Assembly: GCF_900105205.1 (NCBI RefSeq)
Contig: NZ_FNSQ01000005.1
Coordinates: 1,302,001-1,366,000 of the forward strand
Direction: 5' to 3'
DNA length: 64,000 nt
Source of the DNA: Microbacterium hydrocarbonoxydans
GTDB lineage: Bacteria; Actinomycetota; Actinomycetes; Actinomycetales; Microbacteriaceae
Below, piece by piece: positions 1 through 9,242 of the stretch. A program made the position numbers and the translations under genes. Positions within the stretch are counted from its first letter, which is position 1; each line of letters begins with the position of its first letter. A model generated the notes under the pieces. The model made no database searches and had not been told where the DNA came from. It was given only the letters and a program-made list of their open reading frames with translations.

Positions 1-1
1 C

Positions 2-790
2 CGGATCTTCGCCGAGGACTTCCGCCCCTACCGCGACGAGCTGATCATCTCGTCCAAGGCCGGGTGGGACATGTGGCCGGGGCCCTACGGAGACTTCGCG
101 AGCCGCAAGTACATCCTCGCCAGCGCCGAGCAGTCGCTGACCCGCATGGGCCTCGACTACGTCGACATCTTCTACTCGCACCGTGCGGACCCGGTGACCC
201 CGGTCGCGGAGACGGTCGGGGCGCTCGACACGCTGGTGCGTCAGGGCAAGGCGCTGTACGTCGGCATCTCGTCGTACAGCGCGGAGCGCACGGCCGAGGC
301 GGTCGCGGTGGCGACAGAGCTCGGGACGCCGCTCGTCATCCACCAGCCCGCGTACTCGATCCTGAACCGGTGGGTCGAAGACGGACTCACCGACACCCTC
401 GAGCAGTCCGGTCTCGGAGCCATCGCCTTCACCCCGCTCGCCCAGGGACTGCTGACCGACAAGTACCTCGGCGACGGCACGGCGGCGCGCGCACAGAAGC
501 GCGGCTCGCTGCCGGACGCTCCGCTGTCGGATGCCGCGGTGCAGACGCTCAGGTCGCTGAACGACATCGCCCGTGAGCGCGGCCAGTCGCTCGCGCAGCT
601 GGCGCTGCAGTGGACGCTGCGCAATCCGGTCGTGGCCTCCGCGCTGATCGGCGCCTCGCGGCCCGAGCAGCTCGACGAGAACATCGCGGCCGTGAACGGG
701 CCCGCCTTGACGACTGAGGAGCTGGCGCGCATCGACGAGCTCTCCGGCTCGATCGACGTCGATCTGTGGGCGACGTCCACGGAGCTGTGA
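2..790 (+). CDS. Aldo/keto reductase, YghZ/MgrA-like (5' end outside window)
   Basis: Cytosolic NADPH-dependent aldo/keto reductase of the group that includes E. coli YghZ (L-glyceraldehyde-3-phosphate reductase). The reading frame is open from base 2, so about 262 C-terminal residues are present and the start lies upstream of the window. Visible group motifs are ELIISSKAGWDMWPGPYG, with the catalytic Lys, and DYVDIFYSHR, with the active-site His. The C-terminal part (VVASALIGASRPEQLDENI) is the usual cofactor-binding end. The catalytic Asp and Tyr must lie in the missing part. The gene ends 13 bp before ispE and could be cotranscribed with it. The substrate is not deducible from the sequence. 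Confidence 0.9.
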   Translation, partial: RIFAEDFRPYRDELIISSKAGWDMWPGPYGDFASRKYILASAEQSLTRMGLDYVDIFYSHRADPVTPVAETVGALDTLVRQGKALYVGISSYSAERTAEAVAVATELGTPLVIHQPAYSILNRWVEDGLTDTLEQSGLGAIAFTPLAQGLLTDKYLGDGTAARAQKRGSLPDAPLSDAAVQTLRSLNDIARERGQSLAQLALQWTLRNPVVASALIGASRPEQLDENIAAVNGPALTTEELARIDELSGSIDVDLWATSTEL

Positions 791-803
791 CGGGACCCCC
801 GAC

Positions 804-1736
804 ATGACGTTCGCCACCCCCTCCGACGCCGTGCACGTGCGCGCGCCGGGCAAGATCAACGTCTACCTCGGGGTGGGCGGGCGCCATGACGACGGATACC
901 ACGCGCTGGCCACGGTCTTCCAGGCGGTGTCGCTGTACGAGGACGTGATCGCGCGGCATGCCGACGACTTCTCGATCACGGTGTCGGGTGTCGACGACCC
1001 GGATTCGGTGCCGCTGGACGACCGCAACCTGGCGATGCGTGCGGCGAAGCTGCTCGCGACCGCGGCCGAGTACGACGGGGGAGTGGCGCTCGAGATCCGC
1101 AAGAGCGTGCCGGTCGCCGGCGGCATGGGCGGCGGTTCGGCCGACGCCGCGGCCGCCCTCGTGGCCTGCGACGCGCTGTGGGGCACCGGATTCTCGACCG
1201 CGCGACTGCACGAGCTTGGCGCGCGCCTCGGCGCCGATGTCCCGTTCGCTCTGCACGGCGGCACGGCCGTCGGCACCGGGCGCGGCGACCAGCTGAACCC
1301 CGCGCTCGCCCGTGGACGATTCGACTGGCTGCTGGTGCCGAGTGACGACGGACTGTCGACCCCGCTCGTCTATGCCAGGCTCGATGCGCTGCGCGAGGCG
1401 GAGGGTGCTCTCGCCGATGAGCCTGCGGTGTCCCTCGACGTGCCGGTGCCGGTGCTGCAGGCGCTCCGCTCCGGCGACCCCGTGCTGCTCTCGGAGAGCA
1501 TCTACAACGACCTCCAGGAGGCCGCTCTCTACGAGCGTCCCGAGCTGGAGACGACGATCCTGCGCGGCATCCACGCCGGTGCACTGCAGGGGATCGTGTC
1601 GGGGTCTGGGCCCACGGTCGCGCTGCTCTGTCCGAGCCCAGAGGGCGCTCAGCAGGTGCAGTCGATGCTGCGGGAGCAGGGCATCCACTCCCTGCACGTG
1701 CATGGCCCCGTCCAGGGCGCGCGCATCATCGGCTGA
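804..1736 (+). CDS. ispE: 4-diphosphocytidyl-2-C-methyl-D-erythritol kinase
   Basis: GHMP-family kinase of the non-mevalonate (MEP) isoprenoid pathway. It phosphorylates CDP-ME with ATP at the 2-hydroxyl in the cytosol. The 310-residue product has the normal family length. It begins with the substrate-binding stretch VRAPGKINVYL and carries the glycine-rich ATP loop PVAGGMGGGSADAAAAL near residues 108-124. A third GHMP motif, IVSGSGPTVALL, lies near the C-terminus. The ATG follows 13 bp after the aldo/keto reductase stop without a strong Shine-Dalgarno, which suggests transcription from upstream. IspE is normally essential in bacteria that use the MEP route. Confidence 0.95.
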   Translation: MTFATPSDAVHVRAPGKINVYLGVGGRHDDGYHALATVFQAVSLYEDVIARHADDFSITVSGVDDPDSVPLDDRNLAMRAAKLLATAAEYDGGVALEIRKSVPVAGGMGGGSADAAAALVACDALWGTGFSTARLHELGARLGADVPFALHGGTAVGTGRGDQLNPALARGRFDWLLVPSDDGLSTPLVYARLDALREAEGALADEPAVSLDVPVPVLQALRSGDPVLLSESIYNDLQEAALYERPELETTILRGIHAGALQGIVSGSGPTVALLCPSPEGAQQVQSMLREQGIHSLHVHGPVQGARIIG

Positions 1737-1802
1737 CGCGCGCACCAGGCACGGCTGACGCGCGCCGCATGCGTGCGAGGTGCGCTTGATCCACCTTGCG
1801 TA

Positions 1803-1833
1803 CATAATGTAGTGACGATGTGACCGTGCACAT
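1803..1833 (+). promoter_or_regulatory. Promoter -10 and LacI-type operator O1
   Basis: A CATAAT hexamer (1803-1808, one mismatch to TATAAT) is followed 9 bp later by the imperfect palindrome ATGTGACCGTGCACAT (1818-1833) with a central CG. The site closely matches the palindrome in front of the downstream transporter operon at 2922-2937. This placement just downstream of a likely transcription start is typical of LacI-family autorepression. No convincing -35 is seen; TTGATC at 1786-1791 is too close. A GAGGAGG ribosome-binding site follows at 1836-1842. Confidence 0.65.
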
Positions 1834-1848
1834 ACGAGGAGGTCTGTG

Positions 1849-2862
1849 ATGTCGACCGCCTCCGAACGCGCGCGGATGCCGAGCATCCGCGATGTCGCGC
1901 GGCTCGCCGGGGTGTCGCATCAGACGGTCTCGCGGGTGCTGAACGATCATCCGAGCATCCGCCCCGAGACCAAGGCCAAGGTCCTCGACGCGATCGCCGT
2001 CCTCGACTACCGGCCCAATCTCGCCGCCCGCGCGCTGGTCACGAGCAAGTCGAACATGCTCGGCATCCTCGCGGCGACCGTCGGTGAGTTCGGCCCCACC
2101 TCGTCGATCGTGGGCATCGAGGATGCCGCGCGCGAGGAGGGGTACTCGGTCTCGACGCTGAACCTGTCGGCCACGACGCCCGAGGCGATCGGCAGCGCGC
2201 TGCGCCAGCTCGCCCGCGAGCAGGTCGACGGCATCGTGGTGCTCGCGCCGCAGGTGCGGGCCTTCCATGTCCTGCGCGGCATGGCGGTCGAGATCCCGTT
2301 CGTCTCGCTGCAGACCGCCTCGGGGTCGGACGGGGTGAGCCTGTCGGCCGATCAGGTCGCCGGGGCGCGCACCGCGACCGAGCACCTGATCGGACTCGGG
2401 CACAGCGACATCATCCACATCGCCGGTCCCCAGGACTGGATCGAGGCGGAGTCGCGCATGCGCGGGTATCTGGATGCCCTGCGCGAGGCCGATCTGCCCA
2501 CCTTCCCGCCGATCCGCGGTGACTGGACGGCCGACTTCGGATACTTCGCCGGGCAGGAGCTCGCCAGGCGCCGCGATTTCACGGCGGTGTTCGTCGCGAA
2601 CGACCAGATGGCGATCGGGCTGATGCACGGATTCCGCGACGCCGGCATCCGCGTCCCCGAGGACGTGAGCGTCGTCGGCTTCGACGACATCCCCGTGGCG
2701 GCGCACGTCGCGCCGACCCTGAGCACGGTGCACCAGGACTTCCCGGAGCTCGGGCGTCGCGCCGTGCGCCTCCTGCTCGCGCAGATCCGAGGGGAGCAGG
2801 TTCCGCAGTTCGGACCCCTGCAGACCACCCTGCGCACCAGGGAATCGTCCGCGCCCCGATAG
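1849..2862 (+). CDS. LacI-family transcriptional regulator of the adjacent sugar transporter
   Basis: Sugar-responsive repressor of 337 residues. The N-terminal LacI helix-turn-helix is clear (SIRDVARLAGVSHQTVSRVL), followed by the hinge helix region (NLAARALVTSKSNMLGILA). The remainder is a periplasmic-binding-protein-like effector domain ending in the usual VSVVGFDDIPVAAHVAPTLS segment. The ATG at 1849 is preferred to the GTG at 1846 because it sits 6 bp from GAGGAGG. The gene directly precedes mmsA-mmsB-chvE and similar operators lie before both units, so it probably represses itself and the transporter until the sugar binds. The inducing sugar is not deducible; a pentose or other monosaccharide is likely from the transporter type. 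Confidence 0.92.
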   Translation: MSTASERARMPSIRDVARLAGVSHQTVSRVLNDHPSIRPETKAKVLDAIAVLDYRPNLAARALVTSKSNMLGILAATVGEFGPTSSIVGIEDAAREEGYSVSTLNLSATTPEAIGSALRQLAREQVDGIVVLAPQVRAFHVLRGMAVEIPFVSLQTASGSDGVSLSADQVAGARTATEHLIGLGHSDIIHIAGPQDWIEAESRMRGYLDALREADLPTFPPIRGDWTADFGYFAGQELARRRDFTAVFVANDQMAIGLMHGFRDAGIRVPEDVSVVGFDDIPVAAHVAPTLSTVHQDFPELGRRAVRLLLAQIRGEQVPQFGPLQTTLRTRESSAPR

Positions 2863-2884
2863 GGCCACAATTTCGCCCGTGGTC

Positions 2885-2937
2885 TTGACACCGCCTCGGC
2901 GAGCGTAGACTATGTAATCCAATGTGAACGGTCACAT
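2885..2937 (+). promoter_or_regulatory. Promoter and LacI-type operator O2 of the mmsAB-chvE operon
   Basis: A perfect TTGACA (2885-2890) is followed by TAGACT (2906-2911), a plausible actinobacterial -10 with a short 15-bp spacer. Immediately downstream lies the palindrome ATGTGAACGGTCACAT (2922-2937), which is symmetric at all but one base pair of its 16 bp and has a central CG. It matches operator O1 before the LacI gene. The longer open frame starting at GTG 2924 begins inside this operator, which argues for the later start at 2969. Confidence 0.7.
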
Positions 2938-2968
2938 CGAAGGTGACCGCCCGTCGCGAGGAAGATCC

Positions 2969-4537
2969 GTGAGCACCACAGCAACGTTGCCGGTCGTGTC
3001 AGGCCCGATCCTGGAGATGCGCAGCATCACCAAGGAGTTCCCGGGCGTCAAGGCACTGTCAGACGTCTCCATCACCGTCCGCGCAGGAGAGATCCACGCG
3101 ATCTGCGGGGAGAACGGCGCCGGGAAGTCGACCCTCATGAAGGTCCTCTCCGGTGTGTACCCCTACGGCACGTACGAGGGGGACATCCTCCTCTACGGCC
3201 AGGAGCAGCGCTACCGCGACATCGCGGCCAGCGAGCAGGCGGGCATCGCGATCATCCATCAGGAGCTCGCGCTGATCCCTGAGCTCTCGATCACCGAGAA
3301 CATCTTCCTGGGCAACGAGATCCGCCGCTTCGGCAAGATCGACTGGCAGGCCCAGCGCCAGCGCACGGTCGAGCTGCTGGCTCGCGTCGGTCTGCGGGAG
3401 GACCCCGACGTCGCGATCAAGACGCTCGGTGTCGGCAAGCAGCAGCTGATCGAGATCGCCAAGGCGCTCAACAAGGACGTCCGGCTCCTCATCCTCGACG
3501 AGCCGACCGCCGCGCTGAACGAGAACGACTCGCAGCACCTGCTCGACCTGATCCTCGGGCTGAAGGCCAAGGGCATCGCGTCGATCATGATCAGCCACAA
3601 GCTCAACGAGATCGAGCAGATCGCCGACGAGATCACGATCATCCGCGACGGACGCACCGTCGAGACCCTCGACATCTCGCGCGGCGAGATCAACGAGGAC
3701 CGGATCATCCGCGGCATGGTCGGCCGCTCGCTCGAGAGCCGCTACCCCGACCGCACCCCCGAGATCGGCGAGGTGTTCTTCGAGGTCAAGGACTGGTGGG
3801 TGCAGCACCCTACGGTGTCCGAGCGCATGGTCGTGAAGGGCTCCAACCTCAACGTCCGCCGCGGCGAGGTCGTCGGCATCGCCGGGCTCATGGGCGCAGG
3901 GCGCACCGAGTTCATGATGAGCATCTTCGGTCGCTCGTACGGCAACTTCCAGTCGGGCACGATCATCAAGGACGGTCGGGAGATCGCGATCCCCGACGTC
4001 TCGTCGGCGATCAAGCACGGACTCGCGTACGTCAGCGAGGATCGCAAGGTGCTGGGGCTCAATCTGCTCGACACCATCAAGCGGTCGGTCGTGGCGGCGA
4101 AGCTGTCGAAGATCTCGAAGCGCGGCGTCGTCGACGAGCGCGAGGAGTACTCGGTCGCCGAGCGCTACCGCAAGGCGCTGCGCATCAAGACCCCCAGCGT
4201 CGAAGAGGGCGTCGGCAAGCTCTCCGGAGGCAACCAGCAGAAGGTCGTCCTGGCGAAGTGGATGTTCACAGACCCTGACCTGCTGATCCTCGACGAGCCC
4301 ACCCGCGGCATCGACGTCGGCGCCAAGTACGAGATCTACGCGATCATCAACGAACTCGCCTCGCAGGGCAAGGGCGTGATCGTCATCTCCAGTGAGCTGC
4401 CAGAGCTCCTCGGCATCTCCGACCGCATCTACACCGTCTTCGAAGGTCGGGTCACCGACTGCATCCCGGCCGACCAGGCGACACCCGAGGCTCTCATGCG
4501 CAGCATGACCTCCGCGACTCAGAAAGCATCCGCATGA
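2969..4537 (+). CDS. mmsA: Monosaccharide ABC transporter, ATP-binding protein
   Basis: Double ATPase (522 residues) of a CUT2-class sugar importer, in the group containing GguA, XylG and the multiple-monosaccharide MmsA proteins. It energises uptake at the inner face of the membrane. Domain 1 has Walker [10 protein letters not shown] (about residues 47-55) and Walker [12 protein letters not shown]. Domain 2 has the degenerate Walker [11 protein letters not shown] typical of the class, then signature [14 protein letters not shown] and Walker [11 protein letters not shown]. The GTG at 2969 is chosen because GAGGAAG lies a few bases upstream. Its last codons overlap the permease start by ATGA. 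Substrates of this group include xylose, glucose and galactose; which applies here is unknown. Confidence 0.93.
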   Translation: MSTTATLPVVSGPILEMRSITKEFPGVKALSDVSITVRAGEIHAICGENGAGKSTLMKVLSGVYPYGTYEGDILLYGQEQRYRDIAASEQAGIAIIHQELALIPELSITENIFLGNEIRRFGKIDWQAQRQRTVELLARVGLREDPDVAIKTLGVGKQQLIEIAKALNKDVRLLILDEPTAALNENDSQHLLDLILGLKAKGIASIMISHKLNEIEQIADEITIIRDGRTVETLDISRGEINEDRIIRGMVGRSLESRYPDRTPEIGEVFFEVKDWWVQHPTVSERMVVKGSNLNVRRGEVVGIAGLMGAGRTEFMMSIFGRSYGNFQSGTIIKDGREIAIPDVSSAIKHGLAYVSEDRKVLGLNLLDTIKRSVVAAKLSKISKRGVVDEREEYSVAERYRKALRIKTPSVEEGVGKLSGGNQQKVVLAKWMFTDPDLLILDEPTRGIDVGAKYEIYAIINELASQGKGVIVISSELPELLGISDRIYTVFEGRVTDCIPADQATPEALMRSMTSATQKASA

Positions 4538-5892
4538 CCACCGACCTCACGACAACGAAGCGTGGCTTCCACTTCGGCGACATCCGCAAGATGTTCGGAA
4601 GCAACGGCACCTCGTCACTGCGCCAGTTCGGCATCCTGGGCAGTCTCATCGTCATCATCGTCCTGTTCGAGATCCTGACGCTGCTGCGCAACGGTCCGAA
4701 CGGTGCGACGCTGACGTCGGGCAACCTGATCAACGTCATCAACCAGTACTCGTTCATCCTGATCCTTGCGATCGGCATGGTGATGGTGATCATCATGGGG
4801 CACATCGACCTGTCGGTCGGCTCCGTGGCCGCGTTCACCGGCATCGTGGTGGCGAAGTCGATGGCCGACTGGAACCTCCCTTGGCCGCTCGCGATCCTCC
4901 TCGGACTCGGAGTCGGCGCCCTCGTCGGTGCCTGGCAGGGCTTCTGGGTCGCCTACGTCGGGGTGCCGGCGTTCATCGTGACGCTCGCCGGCATGCTGTT
5001 CTTCCGTGGTGCGCAGCAGTGGATCGGTGACGCGCAGACCATCCCGGTGCCCAAGGGCTTCCAGGTGATCGGCACGGGATACCTGCCGGAGGTCGCCCTT
5101 CCGCTCGACTTCAACGTGCCGACGATGCTCCTCGCGCTCGTCGCGGTCGCCTGGCTGGTGTTCTGGGAGATCCGCACCCGTCGCCAGCAGCACAAGATGG
5201 GCTCCGACAGTGCACCTCTGTGGGTGAGCGTGGTCAAGGTCGTGCTGCTCTCGGTGGTCGTCCTCGCCGCGGCGTGGATGTTCGCCACCGGCCGCCCCGG
5301 CACCAGCTTCCCGGTCCCCGGCCTCATCCTGCTCGCACTGGTCATCATCTACTCCTTCCTCACCCGCAACACGGTTTTCGGCCGTCACATCTACGCCGTG
5401 GGTGGCAACCGTCAGGCCGCTCGCCTGTCGGGTGTGAAGGACCGCTGGGTCGACTTCTTCGTCATGATGAACATGTCGATGATGGCCGCACTGGCCGGCA
5501 TGATCTTCGTCGCCCGTTCGCAGGCCTCCGGCCCGAACGACGGCACCGGCTGGGAGCTGGATGCCATCGCCTCGGTCTTCATCGGTGGCGCCGCCGTCGC
5601 CGGCGGCATCGGTACCGTCATCGGATCGATCATCGGTGGTCTCGTCATGGCCTTCCTCAACAACGGCCTGGCTCTGCTCGGTCAGGGATCCGATGTCGTC
5701 TCGATGATCAAGGGCCTCGTGCTGCTGCTCGCGGTCGGCATCGACGTCTGGAACAAGCAGCAGGGACGCCCGTCGCTGATCGGCCTCCTCACGCGTCGCT
5801 CCGGCCGCAGGGGAGACCCGGAGGCGACTCCGACGTTCGAACCCAACAGGACTTACCAAGCCCCACCCGTCGACAAGACGAGGGCCGAGTAA
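4534..5892 (+). CDS. mmsB: Monosaccharide ABC transporter, permease
   Basis: Integral membrane permease (452 residues) of the GguB/XylH family, forming the translocation channel with MmsA. It is strongly hydrophobic. An early membrane segment carries [20 protein letters not shown], the conserved family motif, and the cytoplasmic coupling region includes [11 protein letters not shown]. The loop [20 protein letters not shown] and the following [16 protein letters not shown] segment are also family-typical. A central hydrophilic stretch around residues 215-230 separates the two membrane halves. A charged tail of about 40 residues ends the protein. It starts inside the end of mmsA (4-bp overlap), so the two are translationally coupled. 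Confidence 0.92.
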   Translation: MTTDLTTTKRGFHFGDIRKMFGSNGTSSLRQFGILGSLIVIIVLFEILTLLRNGPNGATLTSGNLINVINQYSFILILAIGMVMVIIMGHIDLSVGSVAAFTGIVVAKSMADWNLPWPLAILLGLGVGALVGAWQGFWVAYVGVPAFIVTLAGMLFFRGAQQWIGDAQTIPVPKGFQVIGTGYLPEVALPLDFNVPTMLLALVAVAWLVFWEIRTRRQQHKMGSDSAPLWVSVVKVVLLSVVVLAAAWMFATGRPGTSFPVPGLILLALVIIYSFLTRNTVFGRHIYAVGGNRQAARLSGVKDRWVDFFVMMNMSMMAALAGMIFVARSQASGPNDGTGWELDAIASVFIGGAAVAGGIGTVIGSIIGGLVMAFLNNGLALLGQGSDVVSMIKGLVLLLAVGIDVWNKQQGRPSLIGLLTRRSGRRGDPEATPTFEPNRTYQAPPVDKTRAE

Positions 5893-5952
5893 GCGGACTC
5901 TTCGCGCAGTGCTCGCACGCAGAATCCGTCACATCACACAGAAAGAGATCAC

Positions 5953-7074
5953 ATGAAGAAGATCATCGTCACAGCGACAGCGCTCGTCGCGACGGCTGCC
6001 TTCGCACTCACGGGCTGCTCCGGTGAGCGCGGCGGCGGAACCGACACGGGATCCGGCGAAGAGGCCGCAGAGGGCTTCGCCGCGGACTCCTCCATCGGCG
6101 TCGCACTGCCCGACAAGACCAGTGAGAACTGGGTCCTCGCCGGCCAGCTGTTCACGGATGGGCTGAAGGAGGCCGGTTTCAAGGCCGACGTCCAGTACGC
6201 TCCCGCGAGCAACACGGTCGCCGAGCAGCAGAACCAGATCCAGGCAATGGTGCAGAACGGCGCCAAGGTCATCATCATCGGTGCGAAGGACGGCAAGCAG
6301 CTGGCCACGCAGGTGCAGGCGGCCAAGGATGCCGGCGCCTACGTGATCGCGTACGACCGTCTGATCGAGAACACCGAGGCTGTTGACTACTACGTGGCGT
6401 TCGACAACTTCCGCGTCGGCCAGCTTCAGGGCCAGGCTCTGCTCGACGGTCTCGCCGAGCGTGCCGGTCACGACGCCCCGTACAACATCGAGCTGTTCTC
6501 CGGTTCGCCCGATGACGCCAACTCGAAGGTCTTCTTCGACGGCGCCATGGACGTGCTGCAGCCGGAGATCGACAACGGCAACCTGATCGTCGTGTCGGGT
6601 CAGACCGAGATCGCGCAGACCGCGACCGAGGGCTGGCTGCCGGAGAACGCGCAGAACCGTATGGACACGCTGCTCACCTCGTCGTACAGCGGTGACACCG
6701 TGGTCGACGGCGTGCTGTCCCCGAACGACACCCTTGCTCGCGCCATCATCACCTCGGTGCAGCAGGCCGGCAAGCCGGTTCCGGTCGTCACGGGTCAGGA
6801 CTCCGAGGTCGAGTCGGTGAAGTCGATCATGGAGGGCATCCAGTACTCCACGATCAACAAGGACACCACCCTGCTCGTCGAGCAGTCGATCAAGATGGTC
6901 GGCCAGCTGCAGAAGGGCGAGGACGTCGACGTCAACGACGAGGAATCGTACGACAACGGCGCCAAGGTCGTTCCGGCGTACCTGCTCGACCCGATCATCG
7001 TCACGAAGGAGAACGCCGCTGAGGCGTACGCCAACGTGCCGAGCCTCCTCGAGATCGTGAAGTCGTACCAGTAA
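5953..7074 (+). CDS. chvE: Monosaccharide ABC transporter, lipoprotein substrate-binding protein
   Basis: Extracellular sugar receptor of the ChvE/XylF type, 373 residues. A signal peptide ends in a lipobox (FALTGC, lipid-modified Cys22), followed by a Gly/Ser/Glu-rich linker and a periplasmic-binding-protein fold. It begins with IGVALPDKTSENWVLAG and contains the class motif VIIIGAKDGKQLATQVQAAK. VVDGVLSPNDTLARAIITS matches the hinge region of the family. The gene follows mmsB by 60 bp, with AGAAAGAGATC upstream of the ATG. It is the last gene of the operon and ends at a strong hairpin. Confidence 0.93.
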   Translation: MKKIIVTATALVATAAFALTGCSGERGGGTDTGSGEEAAEGFAADSSIGVALPDKTSENWVLAGQLFTDGLKEAGFKADVQYAPASNTVAEQQNQIQAMVQNGAKVIIIGAKDGKQLATQVQAAKDAGAYVIAYDRLIENTEAVDYYVAFDNFRVGQLQGQALLDGLAERAGHDAPYNIELFSGSPDDANSKVFFDGAMDVLQPEIDNGNLIVVSGQTEIAQTATEGWLPENAQNRMDTLLTSSYSGDTVVDGVLSPNDTLARAIITSVQQAGKPVPVVTGQDSEVESVKSIMEGIQYSTINKDTTLLVEQSIKMVGQLQKGEDVDVNDEESYDNGAKVVPAYLLDPIIVTKENAAEAYANVPSLLEIVKSYQ

Positions 7075-7095
7075 GCGATTCCGCTCGAACAGCGA

Positions 7096-7132
7096 ACGAG
7101 CCGTCCGGACCTTCGGGTTCCGGGCGGCTCGT
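7096..7132 (+). terminator. Terminator hairpin after chvE
   Basis: A 14-bp stem with one G-T pair (ACGAGCCGTCCGGA against TCCGGGCGGCTCGT) encloses a 9-base loop. It sits 22 bp after the chvE stop and just before the stop of the leftward gene, so it probably ends transcription from both sides. There is no U-run, as is usual in actinobacteria. Confidence 0.75.
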
Positions 7133-7138
7133 CCGCGT

Positions 7139-7984
7139 CTAGCAGCCGATTCCGGCCGGATCCTCCTCGCACGTGTGTGCGACGAGCGCGGTGCGGGCGT
7201 CGTAGATCCGGATCTCCTGCGGCTGACCGTCGGTCGTGAGCTGACCCGCGATGGGCTCCCACCCGCCGCCGAGGTCGATCTCCGCCGTGTAGCGGACGTC
7301 GACGTCGGCGAGAAAGGTGCCGGACGTCCGGTAGATGTGACTCGTCGCCGTGGGAGTGAACTGCGCCTGACCCAGCGCCGCCCAGGTCTGTCCGGCTTCG
7401 GCGAGGCTCGCCGAGCTGCCGTCACCGTACGTGTAGTCATAGCCCGCGGGCGTGAACCGCACGCGCAACGGCGCTCCGAACAGCGTCCCGCTCTGCACCT
7501 GGACGGATGCTGCCGCCACGAAGTTCGCCGGCATGCCTGCGATGCCCACGTTGCCCGGCTCGGTGGCAGCGAGGGCGGAGTACGGCGCGAACCGTGCGAG
7601 GTCGGTGATCGTGATGACGGGCTTCGCCGGTGCAGTCGGAGTGGATGCCGGAGGTGCCGGCTGATTCGCCCGCCGAGCACACCGTGTGGTTCCGGAGTCA
7701 TCCATGCACGCGGCGAGCTCGATCGCCTCGTCGCTCGGCCCCTGCGGCTCGGTCTGCGTGCCAGGACCAGGACCGCCGCCGCTGCGCGGACCGGGGTCGG
7801 AGTTCGAGTCTGTCCCCGGCTGCTGCTGCGTCGCCGTGACCGTGAGGGAGGTGCCGTTGTTCGAGCCGCACACACCGACTCGCGCGGATCCAGATGGGCA
7901 GGTACTCGCGGCGGGAACACTCGTCACCGCTGAACCCAGCAGCATAAGCAATCCGACGCATGCGGCGGCACCTTGAATCAACAT
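7139..7984 (-). CDS. Exported protein with PKD-like domain, unknown function
   Basis: A 281-residue predicted secreted protein and the third gene of a leftward cassette. A hydrophobic signal segment (about residues 3-25) is followed by a Cys-containing, Pro/Gly/Ser-rich linker with a Cys pair in CPSGSARVGVC. The C-terminal half resembles PKD-type beta-sandwich domains: YDYTYGDGSS, then ATSHIYRTSGTFLADVDVRY. It ends in TCEEDPAGIGC, so disulfides outside the cell are likely. The ATG overlaps the stop of the preceding lipoprotein gene (ATGTTGA). I recall similar PKD-like proteins beside lipoproteins in related actinobacteria, but no function can be given. It may bind a surface polymer or the companion lipoproteins. 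Confidence 0.75.
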   Translation of the reverse strand: MLIQGAAACVGLLMLLGSAVTSVPAASTCPSGSARVGVCGSNNGTSLTVTATQQQPGTDSNSDPGPRSGGGPGPGTQTEPQGPSDEAIELAACMDDSGTTRCARRANQPAPPASTPTAPAKPVITITDLARFAPYSALAATEPGNVGIAGMPANFVAAASVQVQSGTLFGAPLRVRFTPAGYDYTYGDGSSASLAEAGQTWAALGQAQFTPTATSHIYRTSGTFLADVDVRYTAEIDLGGGWEPIAGQLTTDGQPQEIRIYDARTALVAHTCEEDPAGIGC

Positions 7985-8520
7985 GCCGAGACATCCGCAA
8001 CAGATTCATCTGCGATCAGCATCGATTCAGCGGAGCCTGTGAAGACGATGCGCTGCGCGATCTTGTCTCCCCTCTCGGGCGGGGTCACGTTCGCGCCCGA
8101 CTCATCCAGCAGGACTACGGATGAGACATCGATGCAGGCGACACCGATGACTCTAGATGCGCTTCCGCCCATGTCGGCCGACTCTCCAACAAAGCTCTCA
8201 ACCATCGCGGCTCCTGTCACCCGCATACCGCTCGATAACAAGAGGGTTTGGGTGTCTATGTCGCCTTCTAGCGCGAGACCCGTCAAGTACTGGTGCGGAT
8301 CGGCGCCTGAGGTTCCTGCCGACCGCGCATTCAGTGCATCGTTGTATGCCCGGTACACCTCCTCAGCCGCCTCGAACGCCGCTTCCTCGCTGGCGAACGC
8401 CGGTGTCGGAGAGGGCGTCGGCGCCGGGGCAGGAGCGCACGCCAGGAGTAAGCACGCCACGAGTGCGACCAGCCCGTTGATCACGGCGATCCTGCGTCGG
8501 CACTTCGCTGATTTCTGCAT
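7978..8520 (-). CDS. Lipoprotein, NTF2-like in appearance, unknown function (paralogue of next gene)
   Basis: A 180-residue predicted lipoprotein. After a basic start and hydrophobic stretch comes the lipobox LLAC (Cys28), then a Pro/Thr linker. The segment AAEEVYRAYNDALNAR resembles the first helix of NTF2/SnoaL-like folds. It is clearly related to the upstream gene product: both have EEVYxxYxDAxNA, then an ACxDxSxV strand followed by a D-x-x-G turn (here GVACIDVSSVVLLDESG). The ATG at 8520 is chosen because GGAGG, lying inside the end of the previous gene, is 6 bp upstream, and the previous TGA overlaps it (TGATG). Translation of the cassette is therefore tightly coupled. Confidence 0.78.
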   Translation of the reverse strand: MQKSAKCRRRIAVINGLVALVACLLLACAPAPAPTPSPTPAFASEEAAFEAAEEVYRAYNDALNARSAGTSGADPHQYLTGLALEGDIDTQTLLLSSGMRVTGAAMVESFVGESADMGGSASRVIGVACIDVSSVVLLDESGANVTPPERGDKIAQRIVFTGSAESMLIADESVADVSAC

Positions 8521-9203
8521 CACCATCCTCCACATATCGTGTGGTCGTCCGGAGACGAGAGGCAGATCTCGCCCTGTTCTCGCGAGGGGGCGTCGGGCAT
8601 CGGCGTATCAGGGGCGCCTGGCGCAGGGGCGACTGGCGTGGCCGTGCGGTACGCGGCGGGACAATGATCGATCGGATCGACCTTCTGACTGTTGAGGAGC
8701 AGTTCGCCGTCGAGCCAGATGAAGTCGACAGCGCTCGCCAAGAAGCGCGACGAGCCTTCCGCGATCAGTGACACACCGTTGCGATCGACGTAGGTGATGT
8801 CGGACATGTCGAGGCACGCCGCAGCCGAGACAGCATGATTGAAGCCCACTTCCATCACGCGGAAGTAGGCGACGACTGCCTTTCCGCCGATGACACGCTG
8901 GTTCTCGTGACCGTCGGTCCACGATTCCAAGAGACCGGCGTAGAGACCTGCACTCGTGAACTCGGCTACGGCTGTGAACGTCTCGGGGTCGGAGAGGTCA
9001 ATCGCGTTCGTGGCGTCGATATAGGACTGGTAAACCTCCTCGGCGGTAGCCGGTGATCGCTCCTCTGCGGGGTTCGGCTCAGGAGAGGGGCCTGGAGCCG
9101 ACGCCGGTGCGCAGCCGGTGGAAGCGCACGCCGCGATGCAGATACCGAGAACGAGGAGCTGCCGGGAACGGGCGGACGCAAAGCGGAAACGAGGAGAAGT
9201 CAC
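8520..9203 (-). CDS. Lipoprotein, NTF2-like in appearance, first gene of cassette
   Basis: A predicted lipoprotein of 227 residues from the GTG at 9203; a TTG at 9221 would add six residues. Two cysteines could carry the lipid: Cys26 in IAAC or Cys31 in STGC. The body shows AEEVYQSYIDATNAIDLSDP and AACLDMSDITYVDRNGV, shared in pattern with the next gene. About 40 extra C-terminal residues are Pro/Ala-rich and end in EICLSSPDDHTICGGW with two further cysteines. It heads a three-gene operon of exported proteins. Function is unknown; an NTF2-like ligand-binding fold on the outer membrane face is only inference. Confidence 0.75.
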   Translation of the reverse strand: MTSPRFRFASARSRQLLVLGICIAACASTGCAPASAPGPSPEPNPAEERSPATAEEVYQSYIDATNAIDLSDPETFTAVAEFTSAGLYAGLLESWTDGHENQRVIGGKAVVAYFRVMEVGFNHAVSAAACLDMSDITYVDRNGVSLIAEGSSRFLASAVDFIWLDGELLLNSQKVDPIDHCPAAYRTATPVAPAPGAPDTPMPDAPSREQGEICLSSPDDHTICGGW

Positions 9204-9242
9204 CGCGCCACCGTAGGTCAAGCGAGGTAGTCCGCGGGTGAG

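Noticed and set aside
2924..2968. Upstream GTG start for mmsA
   Set aside because: It falls inside the promoter-operator palindrome and lacks a ribosome-binding site, whereas the GTG at 2969 has one.
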